From contig CAWBXZ010000018.1 of NCBI GenBank assembly GCA_963792855.1, positions 62,001 to 126,000 on the forward strand: a DNA stretch of 64,000 bases, read 5' to 3'. The translations under genes were made by a program, and so were the position numbers. This DNA is from SG8-40 sp963792855 (GTDB lineage: Bacteria > Pseudomonadota > Gammaproteobacteria > Burkholderiales > Eutrophovitaceae). Positions 9,384 to 17,325 of the stretch are shown here, one piece after another. Positions within the stretch are counted from its first letter, which is position 1; the number at the start of each line of letters is the position of its first letter. The notes under the pieces are model-generated. The model was not told where the DNA came from. It saw only the letters and a list, made by a program, of their open reading frames with translations, and made no database searches.

Positions 9384-9399
9384 CTGTATAAATAACCAG
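9384..9399. promoter_or_regulatory. LexA-like box
   Basis: CTGTATAAATAACCAG fits the SOS operator CTGT-N8-ACAG with one mismatch in the right half. On the minus strand it overlaps a possible leftward promoter (TTGCAA, 16 bases, TATACA). No minus-strand gene follows it here. Its position just left of the cassette-like region resembles that of a lost integron integrase promoter; this is inference. Confidence 0.35.
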
Positions 9400-9513
9400 T
9401 TTCTCGTTGCAAACCACTGAAAAAAGATGGTTGATTCGGGTTATCCGCAGCATGTTATCCGGCAGGGCGGGATTTTATCCGTCGTTTTTGTCGTATAAGT
9501 CACGTTAAACGGC

Positions 9514-9759
9514 ATGAGTGAAGAGGACCAAAGGACTGGAAAGTGGTCGGGCGGCGCCTTGCTTCTAATCGGCACCGTTTCCGTCATTGCTTGTGCTACT
9601 GACTTGCTAGCGTATTTGCTCCAAGGTGAGGCGGTATTCATCTATTACAAAGGTGACCTTGCGTTCTTCGGAATGGAGGCAGTTGTTATGACGAGTGCCT
9701 TTCTTGTCGGTGGAGTACTGCTGACCGTCATTGGCTGGAAAAAGTATCGCCATGGTTAA
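9514..9759 (+). CDS. Small two-span membrane protein, cassette-borne
   Basis: 81 residues with two hydrophobic helices (about 14-36 and 50-72) joined by a short charged loop, ending in KKYRHG. I recognise no family. The ATG is three bases after a GTTAAAC core-like site and the stop is 12 bases before the attC, which is the compact layout of an integron cassette. Base use is less G+C-rich than in flanking genes. Confidence 0.55.
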   Translation: MSEEDQRTGKWSGGALLLIGTVSVIACATDLLAYLLQGEAVFIYYKGDLAFFGMEAVVMTSAFLVGGVLLTVIGWKKYRHG

Positions 9760-9771
9760 CCTAGTCGTGCC

Positions 9772-9837
9772 GTCTAACCCTTCAGTCAAGCGGGACGCCG
9801 CGCTAACGCGCGTCGCCTCTTACTTCAAATGTTATGC
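9772..9837 (+). other. attC-like recombination site
   Basis: 66 bases with R'' GTCTAAC (9772-9778) and R' GTTATGC (9831-9837). TTCAGTCAAG pairs with CTTACTTCAA of the right arm, leaving unpaired bases as in real attC sites. The centre forms a second stem, GACG..GCGC/GCGC..CGTC. The orientation matches cassettes read left to right. Confidence 0.6.
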
Positions 9838-9889
9838 CGCCAAGATGTATTAGCTTCCGAAGTGGCTGGTAATTTGCTAGCCTTTTCAG

Positions 9890-10078
9890 ATGAAAGTCAG
9901 TGAAATATTGCGAATGCTCAATGACGACGGGTGGGTACTTGTGGCGACACGTGGTAGCCACCGCCAGTTCAAGCATCCGACAAAACCGGGGCGAGTCACG
10001 GTCCCTGGTAAACCGTCAGATGACTTGGCACCCGGCACGCTAAACAGTATTCTGAAGCAGTCGGGTTTGAAGAAGTGA
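9890..10078 (+). CDS. hicA: HicA-type mRNA interferase toxin
   Basis: 62-residue double-stranded-RNA-binding-fold toxin (YcfA/HicA family). VSEILRMLNDDGW starts the fold, and the catalytic histidine is His24 in RGSHRQFKHP, followed by the VTVPGKPSDDLAPGTLNSILKQ end. HicA cleaves mRNA in the cytoplasm until bound by HicB, which is encoded seven bases downstream. It has the usual toxin-first order and full family length. Confidence 0.93.
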   Translation: MKVSEILRMLNDDGWVLVATRGSHRQFKHPTKPGRVTVPGKPSDDLAPGTLNSILKQSGLKK

Positions 10079-10085
10079 GGGACCC

Positions 10086-10298
10086 ATGCGTTACGCGATC
10101 GTAATTGAAAAAGCCGAGGGAAACTTTTCTGCCTATGTTCCGGACTTGCCGGGGTGCGTCGCCACTGGTGCCACTATTGAGGAAGTCGAATCTCAGATCC
10201 GTGAGGCGATAGAGTTTCACCTGGAGGGCATGCGCGAAGATGGCACTCCGATTCCGCCCCCTGCGAGCCGGGTCGAATACATCGACATTGCGGCATAG
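10086..10298 (+). CDS. hicB: HicB-type antitoxin
   Basis: 70-residue partial RNase H-fold protein: YAIVIEKAEGNFSAYVPDLPGCVATGATIEEVESQIREAIEFHLEG is split over the standard HicB motifs (YVPDLPGC, GAT..EV, EAI..HL). It ends in PIPPPASRVEYIDI without a DNA-binding domain, so it is the short HicB form. It neutralises HicA and probably autoregulates the pair. The ATG follows GAGGGACC. Confidence 0.92.
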   Translation: MRYAIVIEKAEGNFSAYVPDLPGCVATGATIEEVESQIREAIEFHLEGMREDGTPIPPPASRVEYIDIAA

Positions 10299-10364
10299 CA
10301 ACGCGTTCGATTTCGGAGGCTGCGAGGTGTAGCTTCTTCGCGTGGTGCAACGCGAACGTTAGGC
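10296..10364 (+). other. Weak second attC-like site
   Basis: The right core is GTTAGGC (10358-10364). The left arm has AACGCGTTCG, which pairs with CGAACGTT if two bases bulge, but its R'' core is degenerate (only AAC conserved). It lies just after the hicB stop, where an attC would be expected. Confidence 0.35.
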
Positions 10365-10389
10365 GGACAAGTTTCTCGGAACAGTAAAT

Positions 10390-10851
10390 ATGGTGTTTGA
10401 AACTATAAGAGAAGTTCTTGTAGAAGCGATTAATGACGAGTACAAGGCGCGCGCAATGTATCGCCACGTCATTGACAAATTCGGAGCGGTTCGACCGTTT
10501 ATTAATATCGTAGACGCGGAGAGCCGACACATTCACGCCTTATTGCCGCTGTTTGAAAAATATGGCATTGCTGTGCCAGAAGACGATTGGGCATCACGTA
10601 TCGAAGCACCTCAATCTGTTCTGGAAGCTTGTCAGGCAGGAGTGCAAGCTGAAATCGAGAATGGAGAGATGTACGGCAGACTGCTCGGATTGTCGGAAGA
10701 GTATCCGGACATTCAACAAGTGCTTCTGCGATTACAAAAAGCATCGATTGAGAATCATCTTCCGGCTTTTCAACGATGTGTTGAAAGAGGAGGAGGGCAG
10801 GGGCAAGGGCGGGGTCGAGGCCAACAACACCGTCATGGCCGTAACGCATAA
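10390..10851 (+). CDS. DUF2202 ferritin-like protein
   Basis: 153-residue helical-bundle protein. AINDEYKARAMYRHVIDKFG and NIVDAESRHIHALLPLFEKYG carry the Glu and His pattern of a ferritin-like diiron site. A second half repeats it (VQAEIENGEMYGRLL, ASIENHLPAFQRCVER). The C-terminus is a Gly/Arg/Gln-rich tail (GGGQGQGRGRGQQ), common in this family. It may bind iron or act in oxidative stress; function is not established. It is the third gene of the cassette-like patch, without a clear attC after it. Confidence 0.8.
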   Translation: MVFETIREVLVEAINDEYKARAMYRHVIDKFGAVRPFINIVDAESRHIHALLPLFEKYGIAVPEDDWASRIEAPQSVLEACQAGVQAEIENGEMYGRLLGLSEEYPDIQQVLLRLQKASIENHLPAFQRCVERGGGQGQGRGRGQQHRHGRNA

Positions 10852-10929
10852 TTTGCCGAATGCCTGACAAGCTATTCCAGTCGCCTTCAGGGTTTGACCT
10901 CGGCTCCGGAATAAAGGCGGTCAGGCGTC

Positions 10930-11439
10930 GTGGTGCGCGTCCATAGCTTCCCACCGGTCTCAAGTGCTGCTGCCAGTCGACTGATACTGGGATCGATGCC
11001 CGGCAAGGCATCCCTGGCGGCGAACCAATACTACGCGCACCCGCGTAACTACTTCTGGCAGATAATGCGTGCGGTCCTGGGTGTGCCGTCCGATACGCCA
11101 TATGAGATGCGCTGCCAGGCTTTGATCCGGCAGCGCGTCGCTTTATGGGATGTCCTCAAGACGTGCACAAGAACCGGCAGCCTCGACTCCGATATTGTCG
11201 AGTCCTCTATCGTCGCCAATCGTTTCGACACATTCCTGTCCGAGCATCCTGCCATCGCCACGATCTTTTTCAACGGAGCGAAGGCAGAGGCGACCTACAA
11301 GCGCTATGTCCAGCCGACCTTACCTGAACATCTTTCCCGGATTCGGCTTGTTCGCTTGCCATCCACCAGCCCGGCAAATGCGTCGATTCCGCTCGAGGTT
11401 AAACTTCAGCGATGGGGCGAAGTGAGAGACGACGCCTGA
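10930..11439 (+). CDS. DNA-deoxyinosine (hypoxanthine) glycosylase, uracil-DNA glycosylase superfamily
   Basis: 169 residues starting with GTG. GSMPGKASL replaces the GxxPG motif of uracil-DNA glycosylases, followed by YYAHPRNYFWQIM, and the C-terminal loop is LPSTSPAN, which corresponds to the HPSP-type motif. This combination marks the family of hypoxanthine- or mismatch-specific glycosylases that remove deaminated bases during base-excision repair. It is the first host-like G+C-rich gene after the cassette patch. Confidence 0.82.
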   Translation: MVRVHSFPPVSSAAASRLILGSMPGKASLAANQYYAHPRNYFWQIMRAVLGVPSDTPYEMRCQALIRQRVALWDVLKTCTRTGSLDSDIVESSIVANRFDTFLSEHPAIATIFFNGAKAEATYKRYVQPTLPEHLSRIRLVRLPSTSPANASIPLEVKLQRWGEVRDDA

Positions 11440-11468
11440 TTCGGCGTTAAATCCTGATCCGGGAAGAG

Positions 11469-11597
11469 ATGCAAATGTTAGACAGTCTGGAAAAACTGGC
11501 GAAGATTGTTTCCCTGCTGGCTATCTCGACAGGAAAAGGGGTTTTCGCCTTTTTACAATTTCTATATTGTGTGAAATCGAAATGCCTGACCAAATGA
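11469..11597 (+). CDS. Possible 42-residue hydrophobic peptide
   Basis: A short open frame with GGAAGAG just before the ATG encodes a Lys-rich, partly hydrophobic peptide (LEKLAKIVSLLAISTGKG, then FAFLQFLYCVK). It overlaps the start of the GFA-family gene by 16 bases, which could mean translational coupling. No family is recognised and it may be spurious. Confidence 0.25.
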   Translation: MQMLDSLEKLAKIVSLLAISTGKGVFAFLQFLYCVKSKCLTK

Positions 11598-11981
11598 TCA
11601 CCCACACCGGTGGTTGCCACTGCGGCCGCGTCCGCTTTCGAAGTGCGCGCACCGGCGAAGCTGCCGGTCTCCGAGTGCAACTGCTCGATTTGCAGCAAGT
11701 CGGGTTATCTGCACCTGCTCGTTCCGGCGGACCGTTTCAAACTGCTTTCCGGCAGCGACGTGTTGACCACTTACAGTTTCAATACCGGCACGGCGAAACA
11801 CCTGTTCTGTTCCGTCTGCGGCGTGAAGTCCTTCTACGTGCCGCGCTCGCACCCCGACGGGTTCAGCGTCAATGCCCGCTGCCTCGATCCGGGCACCGTT
11901 GAGGAAATGATCGTCACCGAGATCAACGGCAAGGAATGGGAGCAGCATTACCCGGAGGGCAGGGGAGGCTATACGGACTGA
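11582..11981 (+). pseudogene. GFA/CENP-V family enzyme, frameshifted
   Basis: About 132-residue zinc protein of the glutathione-dependent formaldehyde-activating (GFA) fold. The N-terminus (TGGCHCGRVRF) is in one frame; the rest (EVRAPAKLPVSECNCSICSK, FCSVCGVKSFYVPRSHPDG) is in another. The break is at about 11638, where CTTTCGAAG reads through cleanly if one T is removed (F-E-V). All zinc cysteines remain, so this is either one homopolymer error or a very recent mutation. Total length 400 bases, one more than a multiple of three. Confidence 0.82.
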
Positions 11982-12083
11982 CCGTCCGGCCCCGTCGAAT
12001 CCTTCGGCATGCCACGGCACGACGCGGTCCGGTTTCCGGTAAAGTCGCTCGGAATCTGTTTGGCGAACGAGGATGCGTGCTGC

Positions 12084-12879
12084 ATGACGACCGATCTGGT
12101 TTCCGTTGAAAAAGACGACCGCGTTGCCATTGTCCGCTTCGACCGCGGCAACACGGCCAATGCCTTGTCGTTTGCACTGATGCGCGAACTGACCGCCGTT
12201 GCGCACGATCTGGCGGATGATCCGGATTTGTGCGCAGTCGTGCTGACCGGTCGCGCCGACAATTTTTGCCTCGGTATGGATCTCAAGGACGAAGAGGTCG
12301 CCCGGAGTGCCACGGCAGGACTGGCGGAGCGCCGCGCGATGCTCAGGACCGGACCGCGCCTGTGCCGGGCGTGGGAAGAACTGGAAGCGCTGACGATTGT
12401 TGCCATCGAAGGCTGGTGCGCCGGCGGCGGCGCAGCACTGGCCGTGTCGTGCGACCTGCGCGTGATCGGTACAGGCGGGCATGTCTACGTCCCGGAGGTG
12501 GAGCGCGGCATGAACATGAGCTGGGGCTCGGTGCCGAGATTCACCAATCTGGTCGGCCCGGCCAGGGCCAAACGCATCATCGTGCTGGCCGAGCAGCTCG
12601 ATGCGGCCCGCGCCCTCGACTGGGGGCTGGTGGATGAGGTGGCGGCCGATGGTGCAACGATGGAGGCCGCGCTGAACATGGCGCGACCGCGCCGCCTCGT
12701 TGCCGCCCAACGCCGTGCGCATGTGCAAGTCGGCAATCAATGCCTACGCGAACGCACTCGGTCCCAGCGCATCGCACGCGGAAATGGATCAGTTCGCCCT
12801 GGCCCAGGGGTCGGAGGATTATGCCGAAGGCGTGAAGTCGTTTCTCGAACGAAGGCCGCCGCGCTACACCGGCCGATGA
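12084..12879 (+). pseudogene. Enoyl-CoA hydratase/isomerase family protein, frameshifted near the C-terminus
   Basis: Crotonase-fold protein of about 265 residues acting on acyl-CoA. The start is MTTDLVSVEKDDRVAIVRF. Oxyanion-hole motifs are LTGRADNFCLGMDLKD and EGWCAGGGAALAVSCDLRV. The acidic site of hydratases appears at EVERGMNMSWGSVPR. At about 12682 the reading frame changes: the expected end (DRAASLPPNAVRMCKSAINA, then SEDYAEGVKSFLERRPPRYTGR) is in another frame and stops at 12879. The local sequence GCGCGACC suggests loss of a GC pair, or gain of one base. The uncorrected frame runs on to 12932. Confidence 0.82.
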
Positions 12880-12931
12880 ACCGAACCCATAGCCGCCTAC
12901 TGCAAGCAGGTGCCCTTGAGCAGATTCGCTG

Positions 12932-13321
12932 ATGCGTATCGAACACATCGCCCTCTGGACCAGTGACATTGAACGCTGCAAGGCGTTCTACGTGACTTAC
13001 TTCGGTGCGAGGGCAGGGCGCGGATATGTCAATTCGAAAAAAGGATTCGAGTCGTGTTTCCTCGAATTCGATGGCGGAGCGCGCATCGAAGTCATGAAAA
13101 CCACGACGCTCGATGTCGTCGTGATCGAGCCGGGCGCCGAGCGCATGGGCTTGACCCATCTGGCGATCTCGGCCGGGTCCGAGCAGCTTGTCGACGAACT
13201 GACACAGCGCTTGAGAGAGGATGGATTTACCGTCCTCGACGGGCCGCGCCGCACCGGGGACGGCTACTACGAGAGCGTGATACTCGACCCCGATGGCAAC
13301 CGTGTCGAATTGACAGCGTGA
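12932..13321 (+). CDS. VOC family protein (lactoylglutathione lyase-like)
   Basis: 129-residue single VOC protein: RIEHIALWTSDIERCKAFY at the start, GARIEVMKT in the middle and ESVILDPDGNRVELT at the end. His5 and the glutamates of RIEVM and VELT are the likely metal ligands. The closest functional label is glyoxalase-like, but without the GloA length and signature the substrate is open. Confidence 0.85.
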   Translation: MRIEHIALWTSDIERCKAFYVTYFGARAGRGYVNSKKGFESCFLEFDGGARIEVMKTTTLDVVVIEPGAERMGLTHLAISAGSEQLVDELTQRLREDGFTVLDGPRRTGDGYYESVILDPDGNRVELTA

Positions 13322-13438
13322 ACAGCATGACACCGCGCGGCGTTCACACAGAGGCATTTCCGTCCAACATTGAACGGCTGTCGGTGGCATCATGCGAGGC
13401 TGTGATTCGGTCATTCACCAACTGCGGGACAACCACTC

Positions 13439-13948
13439 ATGCCTGACTTCCGGACGCGTCTTTCATTACCCAAGCAGGCTGCCGGACTCGCCGGCTGGCT
13501 GTTGCTCTGTGCCGCGGCAGCGGCGGCAGGCGGGTTTGCGTCGGCAAATGCCGGCGAGTTCTACCAGCTCCTGGTGCGTCCGCAATGGGCGCCGCCGGCG
13601 TGGCTGTTCGGACCCGTGTGGACGGTGTTGTACACGCTGATGGCGATTTCTGCGTGGCTGGTGTGGCGGTCCCACGGTTTTCGCGGCGCACCGCTCGCGC
13701 TTGGCCTGTTCGTGATGCAGCTCGTGGTCAACGCCGTCTGGACCTGGCTGTTCTTCACATGGCGCCAGGGCGCACTGGCCTTTGCCGAGATCATCCTGCT
13801 GTGGGTGCTGATTCTGGCAACGATCGTTGCGTTCCACCGGCTCAACCGGATTGCCGCGCTATTGCTCGTTCCCTACATCGCGTGGGTCAGCCTCGCCTGC
13901 GCGCTGACGTATTCAACGTGGCAAATGAATCCGGGCGTGCTGGGTTGA
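13439..13948 (+). CDS. tspO: TspO/MBR family tryptophan-rich sensory protein
   Basis: 169-residue protein with five membrane helices. The diagnostic stretches are FYQLLVRPQWAPPAWLFGPVWTVLY (in parts), VNAVWTWLFFTWRQGALAF and PYIAWVSLACALTYSTW. TspO binds porphyrins and related ligands in the outer or cell membrane and modulates tetrapyrrole or stress responses. No photosynthesis genes are nearby. Confidence 0.93.
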   Translation: MPDFRTRLSLPKQAAGLAGWLLLCAAAAAAGGFASANAGEFYQLLVRPQWAPPAWLFGPVWTVLYTLMAISAWLVWRSHGFRGAPLALGLFVMQLVVNAVWTWLFFTWRQGALAFAEIILLWVLILATIVAFHRLNRIAALLLVPYIAWVSLACALTYSTWQMNPGVLG

Positions 13949-14069
13949 AGTGGCAGGTTTGCAGAAACCACGCAAACGCAGTCTTCGGTGCGGCTGCGAA
14001 GACCTGTTGCGCTGGTTCACTATCCATCGCGTGAGTTGCGCGGCGCGGCCCTAGCCGCTGGCAAGAGGT

Positions 14070-14708
14070 ATGCGCCAAACGGGAGAAATTTCCGAATGGA
14101 ATGACGACAGGGGATTTGGTTTCATCACCCCCCGCTCGGGCGGCGGGCGTCTGTTTGTCCACATCAAGTCCTTTGCCGATCGTCGGCGCCGGCCGGTGAG
14201 CGGCGACGCTGTTACCTACGAATCTCGCGCGGACTCGCGGGGCCGGCCACAGGCGGCGAAGGTCAGTTTCGTCAATAACCCCCGTCGCACGCCCCGCCCC
14301 GGACCGGGTGCAGGGGCCATCGCATTTGCGCTCTTGTTTGTTGCTGTTCTGGGCGCCGCCGCATGGCTTGGCTACCTGCCTTTTGTCGTTGCGGGTTCTT
14401 ATATTGGTTTGAGTGCCGTTACGTTCGTCAGGTATGCGCTCGACAAATCCGCAGCAAACAACGACCGCTGGCGAACGCCGGAGAATACGCTGCACCTGCT
14501 CGGGCTTCTGGGAGGCTGGCCTGGCGCATTGGTCGCGCAGGGCCTGCTTCGCCATAAATCGAGGAAGACGTCCTTTCGCATCGCATTCTGGGTCACCGCG
14601 GTGCTGAACTGTGCCGCGCTGGGTTGGCTGATCACATCGCCCATCATTCCCGTGCTGATGACGCTGGATGAAAAACTATGGGCGCTGATTCAGCACTGGA
14701 CATCATGA
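14070..14708 (+). CDS. Cold-shock domain-DUF1294 membrane protein
   Basis: 212 residues in two parts. Residues 1-68 form a cold-shock OB fold with the RNA-binding motifs DDRGFGFI and LFVHIKSF. Residues about 85-205 carry three or four membrane segments and the DUF1294 motifs YALDKSAANNDRWRTPENTLH and GGWPGALVAQ. The fusion is recurrent in Proteobacteria; it would tether an RNA-binding domain to the inner membrane, but its role is not known. Confidence 0.88.
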   Translation: MRQTGEISEWNDDRGFGFITPRSGGGRLFVHIKSFADRRRRPVSGDAVTYESRADSRGRPQAAKVSFVNNPRRTPRPGPGAGAIAFALLFVAVLGAAAWLGYLPFVVAGSYIGLSAVTFVRYALDKSAANNDRWRTPENTLHLLGLLGGWPGALVAQGLLRHKSRKTSFRIAFWVTAVLNCAALGWLITSPIIPVLMTLDEKLWALIQHWTS

Positions 14709-14738
14709 CCGGGGAAATGCGCGACGCGCACCAGGCTT

Positions 14739-16596
14739 TTACGCCTGAGCGCTGCGTTGATCGTGATCGGCGGTGACCAGTTCGATCAGGGCAGCACCGT
14801 AACGCTCCAGTTTTTTTGCGCCAATGCCACCGATCTGCGCGAGCGCGTCGGACGAGGCCGGGCGCGTGCCCGCGATTTCGGCGAGACTGCTGTCGTGGAG
14901 GATGACGTAGGCGGGAACGCCTTGCGTTTGCGCTTCGTTGCGGCGCCACTCCTTCAGGCGGTCGAGTAACGCGCTGTCGGCTGCGGAAAGATCGATGCTG
15001 CCGGGCGTGCGCGGCGCGGCTTTCTTGCCGGACTTCCTGCCCGTGGCCAGATGGCGCATCAGCACCTGCTGTTCGCCCTTGAGCACGGCGCGGCTGGCAT
15101 CGGTCAGCTTGAGTGCGCCGTGGGCGTTGTAATCGACCTCGATGAAACCCAGCGCAATCAGTTGCCGGAACACGTTACGCCAGGCGGGCTCGTCCAGCTC
15201 CGCGCCGATGCCGAAGACGTTGAGCTTGTCGTGACCCCAGCGGGTGATGCGCTCGGCGGCCTTTGCCGCGCAGCACTTCGATCAGGTGCACGGCGCCGAA
15301 GCGCTGGCCGGTGCGGTACACCGCCGACAAGGCCTTGCGCGAGGCATCGGTGGCATCCCAGGTCTGCGGCGGCTGGATACAGGTATCGCAGTTGCCGCAG
15401 GGCTCGCTGTGTTCGCCGAAATAGGAAAGCAGGCGCACGCGCCGGCAGGTCGCGGTTTCGCACAAGCCCAGCAAGGCATCGAGCTTGGCGCCGGCAACGC
15501 GCTTGAATGCGTCGCTGGCATCCGACAGGGTGATCAAACGCCGCTGCTGCACGACATCGGCGAGCCCGTAGGTCATCCACGCATCGGCCGGCAGTCCGTC
15601 GCGCCCGGCTCGGCCGGATTCCTGATAGTAACTTTCGATGCTGCGGGGCAGATCGAGGTGCGCGACAAAGCGCACGTCCGGCTTGTCGATGCCCATCCCA
15701 AACGCAATCGTCGCGACGATCACGATGCCGTCTTCGCGCTGGAAACGCGCCTGATGTTCGGTTCTTGTCCGGGCGTCCATCCCGGCGTGATACGGTAATG
15801 CCGAAACGCCCTGTTCGTTGAGCCACGCCGCGGTTTCGTCGACCTTGCGCCGCGACAGGCAATAGACGATACCGGCGTCTCCGGGGTGTTCTTCGCGCAA
15901 GAAACGCAATAGCTGTTCGCGCGGATTGTTCTTGTCGACGATGGTGTAGCGGATATTCGGCCGGTCGAAACTGGACACGAACACCTGTGCGTCCTGCAGC
16001 GCGAGGCGCAGGATGATCTCGTTGCGGGTCTGCGGATCGGCGGTGGCGGTGAGTGCGATTCGCGGCACGCCGGGAAAGCGCTCGTGCAGCACCGAGAGCT
16101 GCAGGTATTCCGGCCGGAAGTCGTGGCCCCATTGCGATACGCAGTGCGCCTCGTCGATGGCGAACAGCGCAATGCGCGAGCGCGCCAGCAGATCGAGGCA
16201 ACGTTGCGTGGTCAGGCGCTCGGGCGCGACGTAGAGCAGATCGAGCGATCCGTCGGTCAGCGCCTGCTCGACCTTGCGGGCGGCAGCCGCGTCCAGTGTC
16301 GAATTGAGAAACGCTGCGCGCACGCCGAGCTGGGTCATTGCCGCGACCTGGTCCTGCATCAGGGCGATCAACGGCGAGACGACGATGCCGGTGCCCTCGC
16401 GCAGCAGGGACGGCACCTGATAGCACAGCGATTTTCCGCCGCCGGTGGGCATCAGCACCAGTACATCGTGTCCGCCGGTAACCGCGTCGACGATCTGCGC
16501 CTGTGCATCGCGAAACTGCGCGTGGCCGAACACATCGCGCAGGATGGTGGCGGCAGGGGGTTGGGCGGCGGGCGATGCGGCAGTTTGTGGCGGCAT
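14739..16596 (-). pseudogene. recQ: ATP-dependent DNA helicase RecQ, frameshifted
   Basis: Superfamily 2 3'-5' helicase for recombination and replication-fork repair. The start MPPQTAASPAAQ is at 16596. Visible: Walker A LMPTGGGKSLCYQ, DEAH in IDEAHCVSQWGHDF, motif VI QESGRAGRDG, the zinc-binding cysteines (CRRVRLLSYFG, CGNCDTC), then the winged helix and a C-terminal HRDC domain (LLDRLKEWRRNEA, IGGIGAKKLERYG). At about 15262 one extra G (AAAGGCC for AAAGCC in the coding strand) shifts the frame after VLRGK; removing it joins both parts into 618 residues. It is either a base-call error or a truncation that would lose the winged helix and HRDC. Confidence 0.88.
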
Positions 16597-16656
16597 GGGT
16601 ACGACTAGAGTGGCAGGGTGAGCGGCGCGCCGCAAGTGGCTGGCGGCCAATGGACG

Positions 16657-16683
16657 AAAAAAAACAGGCCCATCCTCGGGCCT
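16657..16683 (-). terminator. Leftward terminator or attenuator hairpin upstream of recQ
   Basis: Read on the minus strand, AGGCCC-GAGGAT-GGGCCT is followed by a run of eight T. It points towards recQ and ends about 60 bases before the recQ ATG. No minus-strand gene lies closely upstream, so it could be a recQ leader attenuator or a relic. Confidence 0.5.
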
Positions 16684-16821
16684 GATTGCCGGTTACGCAA
16701 TAATTTTCAAGAGCGTTTCTTGCTTTCAACGAATCTCAATCTGTCTCTGTGCGTGCCGGGCGCGCGCCATACGGCAGGTTGACACCGTCAAACTGTCTCC
16801 GCCCGAAATCGTGAGGTTGAA

Positions 16822-17025
16822 TTGAACGAGTGGTGGCTTCTCTGGGGCTTGATATTCGGCGCTTTCGGATTCGCGTACTTCATGTACGGCAGGAAGCACA
16901 AGGCCGTCGTGCCGCTGGTGTGCGGCGTGACGCTCATGATCTTCCCGTATTTCGTTGCCAACACGATTGTGCTGGCCATCATCGGCACCGTGCTCATATT
17001 CGTTCCGTACTTCGTCAGACTGTAA
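16822..17025 (+). CDS. Small conserved membrane protein
   Basis: 67 residues beginning at TTG (NEWWLLWGLIFGAFGFAYFMYGRK). Two membrane helices, about 5-21 and 31-62, separated by basic GRKHK. The length and the MYGRKH loop resemble short amino-acid-transport-related membrane proteins often annotated as hypothetical. GAGGTTGAA precedes the start. Function unknown. Confidence 0.6.
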   Translation: MNEWWLLWGLIFGAFGFAYFMYGRKHKAVVPLVCGVTLMIFPYFVANTIVLAIIGTVLIFVPYFVRL

Positions 17026-17325
17026 GCCGCGCAAAACATTGCGCCCCGGTCAGCGGGAATCCCAATGGCACTGGCGGCGCGACGATACGCAGCAAAAGCA
17101 GGGATTCCCTGTTGCCGGGTGAGGCCCGCCGGCATGGAATGTTTTCTGCTGACAGGAAGGTATGGCGCGGCATTTTTCACGCGTGTCATATTCGACAATG
17201 CGCAGGGAGAGCTGTTGTGAGCAAACCTCCCGGCATTGATGCCAACCACACCCTTCGCTTCGCCGCGCGAAGCGCGTTTTTCCGGGGCGGAATTTCGCGC
17301 ACCGGATTATCAGGGGAGTCATGAC
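17026..17325. other. Intergenic region
   Basis: 300 bases without a convincing gene. It contains no obvious terminator; GGGGAGTC immediately before 17321-17326 serves as the ribosome-binding region for the next gene. Confidence 0.5.

Larger units (their letters stand above)
9504..10364 (+). mobile_element. Putative integron gene-cassette remnant without integrase
   Basis: Three small same-direction units (membrane protein, HicA-HicB, DUF2202 protein) lie between GTTRRRY-type core sites at 9504 (GTTAAAC), 9831 (GTTATGC) and 10358 (GTTAGGC). The genes start soon after the cores (ATG at 9514, 9890 and 10390). The segment appears less G+C-rich than its neighbours. One junction has a well-formed attC; the second is weak. 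No integrase gene is present. Confidence 0.45.

Noticed and set aside
15158..16729. Second long minus-strand frame across recQ
   Set aside because: The helicase motifs are in the neighbouring frame; this is the shifted frame, though its last part holds the RecQ residues after the insertion.
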